From Gnetum montanum (Eukaryota > Streptophyta > Gnetopsida > Gnetales > Gnetaceae), in assembly GCA_015680685.1 (NCBI GenBank), contig MNCI01017768.1:2435-34473 (forward strand): a stretch of 32,039 nucleotides of DNA. The letters are read 5' to 3'. The notes below the pieces were generated by a model, which made no database searches, was not told the origin of the DNA, and saw only the letters and a program-made list of their open reading frames with translations. Positions 10,551-20,510 of the stretch are shown here, in pieces. The stretch's first letter is position 1. Each line of letters starts with the position of its first letter. The position numbers were made by a program, and so were the translations under genes.

Positions 10551-10771
10551 GTATGAGTATGACTTGATTACGAGCATCTAAGGATGTGTATGGTTAGTCA
10601 AGGAATTAGCTGCTCATTGCATGCGGTATGAGTACGACTTGATTACGAGCATCTAGTGTGACTACTTGGTAACCTAGTGGTGTATCCAGGATCTACACTT
10701 GGTAATCCCAATGGTAGTCATGCACCCAGATGTGTACGATTAGTCAAGGAATCGACCGCTCATCGCACTTA
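10551..10771 (+). repeat. Internal 75-base duplication in the solo LTR
   Basis: GTATGAGTAYGACTTGATT followed by ACGAGCATCTA occurs at 10551 and again at 10626 (offset 75). The motif GTTAGTCAAGGAAT / ATTAGTCAAGGAATCG recurs near 10591 and 10740. The duplications account for much of the extra length relative to the 807-bp LTR of element A. Confidence 0.7.
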
Positions 10772-11210
10772 GGCTAGATAGATTCTCTCAACTCTTTCCT
10801 CCTAGTTAAGTGCCTCAGTACGACCACTTCGAGCACGTGTGTTATGCGTGGTGATCCCAGTGACGATTAGCATTTGGTAGCCATGGTTGCATCGGTTCAG
10901 GGTGTGTATGGTAAGTGGGAACGGATGCTGATGCTAGGTAATTTAGACTTAGTTATTAGTTAGAGTTAGTTTCTCAACCCTTCATCTTGATAGCATAGGA
11001 GAGAAACATAAAAAGACTATAAAAATCATATACCTCGGAGTTACTTAACCATACACCATGACAACTACAAGTAAGTCTGGGAAGACAACGAATGGTTAAC
11101 CTTGAGTGTTCCATGAGGCGTGTAGGCATTTAGTTTGTGGAGTTCGACTAGATTGCGCGTGCTACGTTCGTTTCGTATGGTTGAGTGTAGGGGTACCTCG
11201 CCACTCATCA

Positions 11211-11215
11211 GACAT
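11211..11215 (+). repeat. Target-site duplication GACAT, right copy
   Basis: Perfect repeat of 10197-10201, immediately after the solo LTR's terminal TCATCA. Confidence 0.9.
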
Positions 11216-12083
11216 GTACCCATGCTTGAAGGTAGGCGACTTCATAGAGCCAAACACGAATTGAAAAAAAAAAGAGAAAAAGAAAAAGAAAAAGAGAAGA
11301 AAGAGAAAAACTAAAGGAAGGAAGAGAGTGAGCCACCATGATACTCCTTCCTTGAACAAAACACCAAGTGATGTTACTCCTTGCAACTTTAATAGGCTTC
11401 TGGTTGTTTGTTGCTGGGATGAAGTAATGTGGTGTCGTTGTAGTGTGGTATGGACTTGGTCTAGAACTTGGAAGCTAGACACATGGTTATTTAATCACTA
11501 ATTACACACAAGATTCCATTGTGATCATCATTAGGAACCTCATGTCCTGATTTCGGTGATCCTTTTTGCTATCCATCTCATCTCATTATCCAACTGTTCA
11601 TAAATTATGGTTGGTATAATGTAGCATTATTATCTCAACTTAATGATTTTAAGATGTCTATTTTGTTCATAGTTATGTGTTGCATTCAACTTCTTTAGTG
11701 CCTATGAAAATTAAAGGTGTGGTTCCACAAGGGCATCATAGGCTAGAGCTTGCTTTGGGAAGGATCCACTTGTGTAACTTTTGTAACTTATCCTTGTTGC
11801 ACATGACACATTATTTTACATCCTCCAACTACCTACCTAAGTGCACTATTCTTTCCCTTATCATTTTAATCAATTTTTTCTCAATAATTACCATACACCC
11901 TTTGTCCTAGTCCCTTTTCACAAATTTTCATATATGATCCCACCATAACATACTTTTGGTGCCTCAAAAACTAATTTTCTAAATACCCCAAAGCTTCCAA
12001 TTCTTTTTTCAATCCTTCATTAGATATTGAAAATTTCTTATTCCAACTCAGTCCTTGCATTCAATGAATTTCGGTGGGGACGT
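11216..12083 (+). other. Noncoding 3' backbone of element C
   Basis: An A/G-rich run lies at 11264-11320. The block around 11735-11775 (AAGGGCATCATAGG ... CTTTGGGAAGGATCCACTTG) aligns with A at about 6515-6560 and with D (minus strand) at about 18990-19030, which shows that this is element sequence rather than host DNA. No coding sequence is supported. Confidence 0.6.
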
Positions 12084-12126
12084 GATATTGCGTACATGAT
12101 ATCGCGTCTCCCCTACCTATATATAT
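12084..12126 (+). promoter_or_regulatory. Internal promoter-like block upstream of the extra ORF
   Basis: A 22-base unit at 12084-12105 (starting GATATTGCGTACATG and ending ATATCGC) matches the LTR palindromic units at 7354 and 10249. A TATATATAT lies at 12118, 13 bases further on, compared with 17 in the LTRs. Sequence outside this core does not resemble the LTRs, so it is not simply an LTR fragment. It lies about 500 bases before the ATG at 12605. A role in driving the extra ORF as its own transcript is inference. Confidence 0.45.
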
Positions 12127-12374
12127 TTACGGCTCTGTCCACTTCAAGTTCATTTCTCTCATTTGACACTAGGGGAGTTGAAATTTTTCTTTGCAACTTA
12201 GAGCTTTACATCTTCATCTTCCAAGCACAATATCTTGCTCTCTAACATTCTGATTTCAATTTCGTTTAATCTTAGTGGAACCCGAAGTGTTCCACTTAGT
12301 TGTGGGAAAGTACTGTAGTGGGAAATGCACAAAATTTTTTCGAAATTTTCCATTGTTCAAAGGATATTATAGGG

Positions 12375-12604
12375 GTAAGAAATTTAATGTTTTAATGCCA
12401 AGATAATGTCTATCAATCACCCAGGCCACCCAAATGATTGTAAGGTCAACAATAACACCCTTTGGAGCCACTTCTCAAAATATTTTTAACTCTAAAAATC
12501 ACACTACATAATTATGGATTGTTAATTAAAGCAATGAGTAAGGTATAAATTGATAAAAATTTCTCTACACAACCTTAGTAACAATAATTTTTGTGTGACT
12601 ACAG
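12375..12604 (+). other. Possible intron just before the extra ORF
   Basis: A donor-like G/GTAAGA at 12375 and an acceptor-like TTTTTGTGTGACTACAG ending at 12604 bracket an AT-rich stretch without coding signs. The acceptor abuts the ATG of the extra ORF. Elements A (6928) and D (about 18612, minus strand) have acceptor-like sequence at the same place, with a related AAGGTAT context upstream in A. Splicing to a downstream ORF is known for Athila-type and other env-position ORFs. The donor choice is the weaker half. Confidence 0.4.
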
Positions 12605-15359
12605 ATGGCCACAAAAAGAGGAGATCGAGTAGGACCTTCCCAAGGAGTAGCTAAACGTCCAAGAGGAGGCAGAGGCTAGGAACTTTATGTAGAACATGTA
12701 GAGTAAGAGGCACACTCATTCAACATTCATCAAGAAACCCTTGCGATAGTGCAATATGGCCATATAGAAGGTGGTGAAGTTAGAGCCCCAGAACTAGGGC
12801 AACATTTTATGCTATCCCATGAATGTTTCCAAGCCATTTAAGAGAAGTCCACCTTTGCAACTGTGATCGTGGAGCTCAATTTTGGGCCTTTCATTAAGTT
12901 TGCCCTTGAACTAGTGAAGACTCAACTTTAGGCATCTCCACTATGGCACATTCTCTCAAAAAATGGCGATTGGTATTTGGGTGAAACATATCAATTTTGG
13001 CATGGCAAGGAGTAAGGCACAGTTGCCAATGTAGGTGGTGTTTCCATTGATTTTTTTGCAAAGGCCATTGTAGAGGTCCTAAATCTTCCAAATGTAGGAC
13101 CAAAAGTTGCTTATTTGTCCACTCACTCATACATAGATGCATGAAAATTATGGTTGAAACAGGCTTACGATAAGGAGAATAAAGTTTATGGGAAATTAAC
13201 TTTGGAAGAGACGATCTACTTTAAGATCGGCACTTATCACATTTTTTCCACCAAAGGTTTAAATAGATTATCTACTTATGCAGCAAGGGGTAGTGCGATT
13301 TTGATGGGAAATTTTAATGTGAATATGCCTCATTTATATTTGATGGAGATATTAAGGTGATTTGAAGTAAGAAAGACAGGGAAGCTTACCTTGCTTTTCC
13401 ATTTTTTATTAGAAAGCTATGCAGATGTGATGAAATCTTGGGCTACACGAATGATGTTCTTAGGAAAGCCAAAAATGCTTCATATGCTGAAATGCTTAAA
13501 TTGCTGGTGCCAAGGAAAGACATTGGTGAGTAATTTGAGCAAGAGGAAGAGTGAAAGGTTGGGTCCACTGCACCTCAAATGGCAGGACTCAGCCAACAAT
13601 AGGAAGTAGGGCCCAACACACAACGCATAAGCCAACAAATCCAACAATCGCCACCACTGCAACAAGCCTGTCGACTGTCTATCATTTATTTCTGAACAAT
13701 TGCTGAGATAGTCAGTTGGGAAAGTCATGATGCTAAAAATCTATTCAGGGCCATTGATGATGTTGTACAGCCCACTATTTTGATTGATCCTGGAAGTGGA
13801 GATATTTCATTGATTTCATGAAGAGAGTCCTAGTGGTCTTAGTAGATCTTTGGGAATGTCGCATCCTTCCAGGTTAGATTAGAAACTGGTGAAGGTGCCA
13901 TGGTTGTGGTCATACAGCACTAGGATGTGGTAGGTGTAGTAGAGATGATCATAGACCACATCAAAGAATCGTTTAATGTTCTTGTTGTCTCATTGATAGA
14001 TTTCATGGGAGCACATGATGCTCAAGTTTTGGCCAGTTCCTCAATAATTCCTGTAGAACCTGAGGATGTTTTGGATTACTTGCTACAAATAGGACAAGTT
14101 ATGAAATCCTTGTTTGACATCCCCCAAGATGTCATAGCAGCACAATCAACCATCATTTCCACCAAAGGAAAATTGGTCATGGCTAAAGTCAGGGTTGAGC
14201 ATGTAGAAGCAGAGTTGAAAAGATTGCAAAAAAAACTTGTCACCCTACAAGCTAAACGAAGGGATCCGTTCCAATTTATTGTAGCTGACCAATTAGACAT
14301 TTTCAGAACCTAGAAACTGAATAAATGGTTGGAAGAAAATAAAAAAGTGGCAAGGGAGAAAGAATGGGCTAATTGGGATGCTTCAAAGGGACAAGCTCAA
14401 ATGTATGCACATGCTAAAGCTCTCAAGGCCATACAAGAGGAGAATAAACTACTTGCTGCTGAAAATATTCAATTGATGATAGTTGATAAATAGAAAACAT
14501 TCTCAAAGAAAGTTTCCAAGAAATGTGAGAATAACTAGTTCGAGTCAATCAAGACATGAATCGCTTGGCTAGGGAGAATGGAACCCTTTCCATGGAAGAG
14601 GTCCATGCCATCCATTAAAAGGTGGAAATAAAAATAAGTGCATGGAAAAATGAGGCCAAGAAGCACAAGAAGTTAAAAGAAAACTTCCATGATCAGGTGG
14701 GGATGTACAATGAAATCATTGAAAAATAGATTCGTATGGCTAAGGCTCACATTAATTCTTTTAGTGCTCAACACACTGACTAGCAAGCTGTATTGGATAC
14801 TTATGCCTTTGCCCATCAAGTAGACTTAAAAATTTAGGACCTGTAGATTTAGGAATTAATAGAGTACATGGAGTTGGAAAATTTGTGATATGCCAACTTG
14901 GCCATGTTAACAACAGGGCATCCAAGAAATAAACTTGAGAAGTAGGTAGTTGCCACTTATGCTAAGTATGAAACAGAGTTTGTAGAACATAAGAAAACAT
15001 TGCAAAAATTAGAAGTGGTTAAAGCAAGCTACCATGACCAAAAATATGTAGTAGCAAACTTGGCTCAATGGCTAATAGATTACCAAGAATTACAAGACAA
15101 AGCCAAAGCCTATGAGGAGGAACGACGATAGTTTTTTGCGTGGTATGTCAAAGCAAACCAAATGTTTCCACAGTTGCTGTGTCTATCGTAGGTGCCAACG
15201 CCATCAAACATTGGAACATTAGCATGGACTATGCATGATCCTCAAATAGAATAAGAGAAATTGTAGGCACTTCTCACCCATCAACAATCTTAGAAGCCTA
15301 CAGGGTTAGACAAAGGGAAAGAACCAATGGAGGAACCACCACCTCTGGGAACCACATGA
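12605..15359 (+). pseudogene. Extra ORF of element C: long helical/coiled-coil protein of unknown function
   Basis: About 918 codons can be followed from ATG 12605 to a natural TGA at 15357-15359, with many in-frame stops and two net frame changes (near 13610-13927 and 14500-14560). The N-terminus is basic (MATKRGDRVGPSQG...KRPRGGRG). A globular-looking part includes GDWYLGETYQFWHGKE, VGGVSIDFFAKAIVEVLNLP and KLTLEETIYFKIGTYHIF (about 12960-13250); this is faintly like the conserved N-terminal domains of other plant transposon-borne proteins, a weak call. From about 14180 it is almost all heptad-like helix (VEAELKRLQKKLVTLQAK, IQEENKLLAAENIQLM, EYETEF-type repeats), ending KGKEPMEEPPPLGTT. 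It sits where Athila elements carry an env-like ORF, but I see no signal peptide or convincing membrane segment. Function unknown. Confidence 0.62.
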
Positions 15360-15517
15360 GTTCCAACATTTTGAATTTTGTATTTTATGTTTTGTGTCCA
15401 AGTTTTGTGTTTGCCATACTGTGTCATGTTTAGTTAATAATTCCATACCTTCATAATGTTTTGTATGAGACTCATTTCTCATTGTATTAACTTGAGGATG
15501 AGTTTTTATTTAGTCAT

Positions 15518-15524
15518 GGGGGTA
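15518..15524 (+). other. Polypurine tract of element C
   Basis: TTAGTCATGGGGGTA lies directly before the TGATGA start of the 3' LTR, the same context as in element A (7296-7309). Confidence 0.75.
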
Positions 15525-16102
15525 TGATGAATCATCGCTTACTAGGCCCNTTGTTTGACTATGATGTACTTGGACATGTGCATGACCAGCAATAAAGATC
15601 AAGATTACTTTCATCATTGCAACATTCACTTACATTAATTTCATTATTTTAATTATTTAATGCCTTCTTTAGTTAACAGTTGATTTATTTTTATTTAATT
15701 TTCTTGTCATTAAGTGGACTATGTGTGCCTTAATCACAAGCATTTAAGTGCAAATACCTGTCACACCTAGCAGTAATTCCATGAAGTCTAAGACATGTAT
15801 GGATGGTTAAGGACAAATACCATTGCCATAGGCTAATTTAGGTTTTGCTCTTATTATTAATTTAATCAATTTATCTTTTCTGTTATCAAGAGTAACATAG
15901 AGTTAGGACAACATCATATGAATCACTTTGGACTAAACCATACGTGAAAAAGCTACTACTAGTTTAGGTGGAAAGACAACAAAATACAATTGACATATAA
16001 CTATCTAGGTGCCACAACTAGTCCATCTACGGAGTTTGAATGGATTGCACATACATGCTTGTATTTGTATGGTTGAGCATAGGGGTGCCTCGCCACTCAT
16101 CA
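15525..16102 (+). repeat. 3' LTR of element C (578 bp, shortened)
   Basis: It begins TGATGAATCAT like D's LTR and ends GCCACTCATCA. The U5 half aligns well with D's LTR (ACCATACGTG ... CTACTACTAGT ... GGTGCCACAACTAGT). AATAAA lies at 15591, only 66 bases from the start, against 257-260 in A and D, so about 190 bases including the TATA region are absent. The missing part falls at a single N (15550). Bases 16103-16107 (ACCTC) would be one target duplication; the partner is outside the window. Confidence 0.85.
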
Positions 16103-17493
16103 ACCTCTGATTACAACCATAGTTATGAATTCTCTGAGAAACATCTAGGTTCCCAGAAACAAAATTTTCCTACCATGCCAAGAACAACCGCAACTCATAA
16201 TCAATAGATTTCATAGGATTTTTGAACCTAGAGGAAAGATCCTCTTTGAGAGGTTTCTTCCGTAGGTAAGTAGAACAACCCAATTACACCTTACCCATAA
16301 TACATGCATAAGTAGTCTACATAGCCAACATAATTGTATCGTCAAACTACTACTAGTTGAGGGAAGACATGGATTCATAGGTCTGACCCACATTTGATTC
16401 CACCTTAAGAACAACTTAAGAAGTAAAAGAGTTCATCCCTCAAAATTTTACCAAGAGGAAGTTCTCTTTCATCCTGGGAGATTTGGGTTTTCATTTCATA
16501 CATCCCAGTCCATCCCATTTACAACAATTGTGATGCATAAGGCTGCACCACTACCTATTACCATTAGGCCTTAACAAAAAATGCAAGAGCCAACAAAAAC
16601 ATTTTGTCCATAGGAAGACTAGGTCCTTGAGACAAGTTTACAATGAATGGTCTTTACCAACATTAAATACCAACTTAAAACAATACATGACTCATCCCCA
16701 AAGGGTTTACAATAAGAAAGATCTACCTGAGGACCCCAATAAGGAAGTCCCTTTGGAGCCCCAAAAGCTAAGAGAGAGTACATAAGATCATACCTTGCCT
16801 ACACGAGAATAGATATATACATTTAGGCTACATCAACAACATGGCCTCATAAGGGAGATTTCATGAATTCATGGGACCACTTCTTGGAACAAGTCCCAAA
16901 CATCAATTACTTCTAAATCTCATCTAGGGAACAACTATCTTGATACAACTTATTATTTCAAGAACTAAAGAGGGTATCCATCGAAATGGAGAATGGCTCC
17001 TCATAGGACTATCATCAAGTAATATGGTGCTTGGTCATGCTATCCCACCAGAGAGGTTAGGACACTGAAATAATTTAACAATACATTAGAGAAATGGAAC
17101 AATACATTAGAGGGAGATGATGTGATACATCAAAGTACACAAGGAATAGAGTACATGAGGGAGATGGGGTGATACACCATAGCCCACAAGGCACCATAAG
17201 TCCCAAGTCCTAAAAGTACACCATAGTCCTGAGTCATGAGAGCACATCATAGCCCTCAAAAGCACCCAATCACAAGAGCACATTATCATTCAAAAAGCAC
17301 TTGAAGCCCCCAATCATGAGAGCATAGGCTCAAGTGTTTTTGAGGACATACAGTTCTATCCTACAGAGCCACCAAGAGTAGACAATAATTTGTGTAATTG
17401 TTACATCATTTGTTCAAGGATGGAGCACCATCCTAATGCTTGCAAAACTACTTTAAGATCACATCTAGCCATGGAAGAGGGAGTCTAGGTGTT
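16103..17493 (+). other. Unassigned stretch between elements C and D
   Basis: No gene or element is recognised. Short open stretches occur but none long. Near 17380-17450 the plus strand reads VDNNLCNCYIICSRMEHHPNACKT, with Cys, Cys, His and Cys spaced loosely like a retroelement zinc knuckle, so this may be the decayed gag of another element. Minor repetition is present: CAATACATTAGAG at 17081 and 17101, and variants of ATGAGAGCACAT/AAGAGCACAT around 17230-17285. Confidence 0.35.
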
Positions 17494-18283
17494 TGATGAG
17501 TGGCGAGGTACTCTTAGGCTCAACCATACGAATTGCAAGTGTTCATGCATGATTTGGTCAAATTCCTTGGATGGAACTAGTTGTGGTATCTAGATCATTA
17601 AGCTTTGATCGTAGTTCACTATCTTCCCACTTGGACTAGTGGTAGCTTTGTCACATATGATTTAGTCCAATGTGAGGCATATGATGTCTAATTTTATGCT
17701 GCTCCTAATGATGATAAAGAGATAAGTTAACTAATCTAATGAACACTGGAAAATAAGATCTAAAGTAGCCTAGCTAGCCTAATACAAGTACCTATTCCAC
17801 TTTCTTGAACACATCCTAAACACATATAGCATTTTTGGACTATCAAGTGTTAAGCATTGTTCAGTTACCAAGCACTATATGTATGCTCAAAGTGATCATG
17901 CTTGTGTTCATTAAAAATTGGAAATTAATTGCTTAATTTAAATGCATTAAAGTAAAGTGCATTAAAGGAAATATTAATCTATTCTTAGTGCTACAAGGAT
18001 TATCATAAGAGTTTGTCTTTATTCCCATCATACTATTGTGCTAAGGTACATTAGTATTTGAACAAAGATCCGTACATCCTCAGACTCCTATTGCAGGCAC
18101 TCAAAAAATATTCTAACTCTAGAGGAGAAAAATTGCAAGAGATTTGCTAACTATGACAAAAACTAATATGAAAGTCATAAGCCCAAGTGCTATATTTATA
18201 GGCTAGCATATACCCTACAACTTCAGATACCCAACATTGTATCTTGGCTTTGATGTTAGAGCAAATGAAAACATGATTCATCA
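17494..18283 (-). repeat. 3' LTR of element D (790 bp)
   Basis: On the plus strand it reads TGATGAGTGGCGAG ... ATGATTCATCA, so on the minus strand it starts TGATGAATC and ends GCCACTCATCA. The TATA box (TATAAATATA on minus) is at 18191-18200 and AATAAA at 18018-18023, 177 bases apart as in A and the solo LTR. U3 lacks the GATATCG palindromic units, defining a second LTR subfamily with C. Confidence 0.88.
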
Positions 18284-18290
18284 TACCCCC
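18284..18290 (-). other. Polypurine tract of element D
   Basis: On the minus strand GTGGGGGTA directly precedes the LTR start, matching the ATGGGGGTA of A and C with one change. Confidence 0.7.
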
Positions 18291-20510
18291 ACAATTGAAT
18301 GAAAACTCATCCTCAAGTGAAGAAGAGGAACAAGTTCCTAACAAAATGTTGGGAAGTTATGAGATTATTGACTAACACACAAACTAACTTTGATGAAATA
18401 ATAGACTCTCAGTACCCAAGTGTACAAAGTTACAATATTTACAAAATTGGATGTTCATGATAAGAGAAGTGAACACCCTAGATAAAACTGACATTCAACA
18501 ACTCTTGGTAGTTGAAGAGTGAGAGAGAAGATCCAATGATCATGAATGGGCCTCATCATGTGGTACTGTTGCATCATCCTTGGTGAAGATAGTCCTACTT
18601 CCAGTCCATGCTTCCCACTACAATCACAACAAAATTGTGAGTTAGTATGCAATGTGTAACATATAGCTATTAAATGCCTTGTCTCATCGGTGGTTACACT
18701 CAGCTAGGTTGTGATTGTGGTAGATTGATTCCTTTAGGAGTATTAGTGGGAAGGTTTACAAATAGGGTAAAGTAGATAAGTGGTCCATTAAATTTGAAAA
18801 AAAATTTGACATAAGAAAATATTTGAAGAGGATGTAGGAATTCACAATAATAAAAAGGAAAGTTCCCTAAAAAATGTTGTGAAGATGTGCACAATTGGAT
18901 GTCATTTATGAGGTAAATAAAAGGATTTGATTGTAAGAGTGTCTAAGGGTAAAGAACTTAACTAACCCAACCAAAAGATATGCAAGTGGGTCCTTCCCAA
19001 AGTAGGCATATGCCTTTTATGCCCTTGCATAACTTCAAACCAAAGATTCTATGGGCTCCATGGATGATTAATGATTACAGAAGGTTAAGTACAAAAACCC
19101 AAAAGAAACTACCTAAGAATTCTGACACATAAAACCAAGACATCGAACAAGAACATGAAACTAGCAATGAGGTGAGACATGGAAAGCATAGATGGATGAG
19201 AGAGAGTGGAATGGAGTTCCTGATTAAGGTCACATGAAGTCCCTTGTGAATTTTATGGTTAAATGATGATAGGATCCATCATTAGTTTAGACTAAAACCA
19301 ACCTTGTTTAGTGACTTTGCATCACCATTCTAAGACTAGTTCATTCCCTTGAGACACAAGAGTGCTCCAACAGAAAAATCACCATTTCTTATTAAAGAAG
19401 AAAAGAGAAGTAGGAAGTGAGGAAGGACCTTAGTTAGAGGAGATCTGTAGGCATGGGTAACATGTCTTTCTAGTTCGATAACTAGTGCTTGTAGACAATT
19501 TATTTTTTCTAAGGGGTGTGCTTTGAATTTCCATCACTTTTTTTTTGAAATGGAAACCACACCATGAAAATATGTATGCATTTATTTTGTCTAAGGGGTG
19601 TGCTTTGAATTCCAATGATTTTTTTTGATGAGAACCACACCATGCAAAGACTTATTCAAATTCCTTTTATTGGTTGACATGGAATAGTAAGAAATCCATG
19701 AAAATACACATGCATCCAGACAAATAGAAAGGCACAAAGAATATCGAATTCCCTTAAAGTCACATCCTATTCAAACTTTTGAATCATTTCCAATTTTGGA
19801 AACTACCAAAGTTACAAATTTGTTAAATTTTTATTAATAAAAAAGGAACTACATGTTTCTAGAACAAGAAAAACCATAGAGTTTGTGGATGGGTGGATGT
19901 TGTGGACTCACTACTTGTTGCATGAAAAAGAAACCATGTTCTAATCATCCGTAATGAAATTCAAAGCCAGAATCTAGACACCAACAATCAAATAAAAAAA
20001 TAGTACATACCACCATCAAGTAATGCATTACCACTGTACTTGACACTTATTTACAAAAACTTAGAAAATTACACCAAAATAAAATATAAAAGAAAGTGTA
20101 AAATTTTCAAGAAATAGCAAATGTACTAACGATGGTGTAAAAAAAATAGAAATGATTAATAACATGAAAACAAGATGTAAAATAAAGAATGTATAAAACA
20201 AAAAGTTGTGAAACAAAAAATGTGTAAAACAAAAAGTTGAAAAATACTTAAGAATCCTAAAGACTAGAATGGGGGGTGATCCCCATGACTAAACATTTTG
20301 CTATGGAAATGATTAATAAGTGGATAAATAGTATTGATGCATATATGAAACATTGGTAATTGTTCAGTCCCTAGCCACTAGGTGTTTGTTTGTGGTGTGG
20401 TGGCTAGGTAGAAAAATTATTGGTCACACACTTGATGGTTAATTGTACGGTGGGTCAAGGTATGAGGTGTGTTAATGTTATGGATGGCTGGCCCATGATT
20501 GCATCCTTGA
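18291..20510 (-). other. Noncoding 3' part of element D
   Basis: No coding sequence is supported. The part is colinear with A 5330-7300: the pol-end match at 20281-20295 (minus TTAGTCATGGGGATCACC), a T-rich run, the CTTTGCATGGTGTGG block near 19640, the CTCTAACTAAGG block near 19430, the GGGCATAAAAGGCAT block near 19015, and an acceptor-like TTGTTGTGATTGTAG ending at about 18613. After the acceptor the sequence matches A's short remnant (ATGGACTGGA) and not C's ORF. This region gives the fullest view of the family's 3' backbone. Confidence 0.65.
19509..19645 (-). repeat. 82-base tandem duplication in element D's 3' part
   Basis: CTAAGGGGTGTGCTTTGAAT begins at 19509 and again at 19591; each is followed by a T-rich run and then AACCACACCATG. 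Element A has a single copy of the corresponding block near 5965-6050, so the duplication is specific to D among the copies seen. Confidence 0.75.

Larger units (their letters stand above)
10202..11210 (+). repeat. Solo LTR (1009 bp) inserted in element C
   Basis: It starts TGATGAGAC, ends CCACTCATCA and is flanked by perfect GACAT repeats, with element C sequence on both sides and no internal region. This is the classic product of recombination between the two LTRs of one inserted element. It is closest to element A's LTR: the same U3 palindromic units (10229 and 10249-10270), TATAAATA at 10287, AATAAA at 10461 and a matching U5. It is longer than A's LTR mainly because of an internal duplication near 10551-10770. 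It inserted into C after C was in place. Confidence 0.92.
8117..16102 (+). mobile_element. Element C: pol-less Athila-like retrotransposon with extra coiled-coil ORF (interrupted)
   Basis: The element resumes at 8117, inside gag, immediately after element A's 3' LTR; its left part must lie beyond A, outside the window. In order it shows gag, a noncoding stretch, a solo-LTR insertion (10202-11210), noncoding backbone homologous to A and D, a promoter-like block, a long extra ORF, a polypurine tract and a 3' LTR. There is no protease, RT, RNase H or integrase between gag and the 3' part. Element D has the same layout, so this looks like a structural class rather than a chance deletion. Movement would have depended on enzymes from a gag-pol relative such as A. 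Confidence 0.78.

Noticed and set aside
11162-11482. Minus-strand ORF with a poly-Phe segment
   Set aside because: Produced by the A/G-rich run at 11264-11320 on the plus strand and spanning a solo-LTR border; not a gene.
10202-16102. 10202-11210 and 15525-16102 as the 5' and 3' LTRs of one element
   Set aside because: They belong to different LTR subfamilies, and 10202-11210 has its own perfect GACAT duplications with element C sequence on both sides.
17081-17290. Short recurring words (CAATACATTAGAG, GAGAGCACAT) as a possible CRISPR-like or satellite array
   Set aside because: Only two or three imperfect copies with irregular spacing, in a plant nuclear context.
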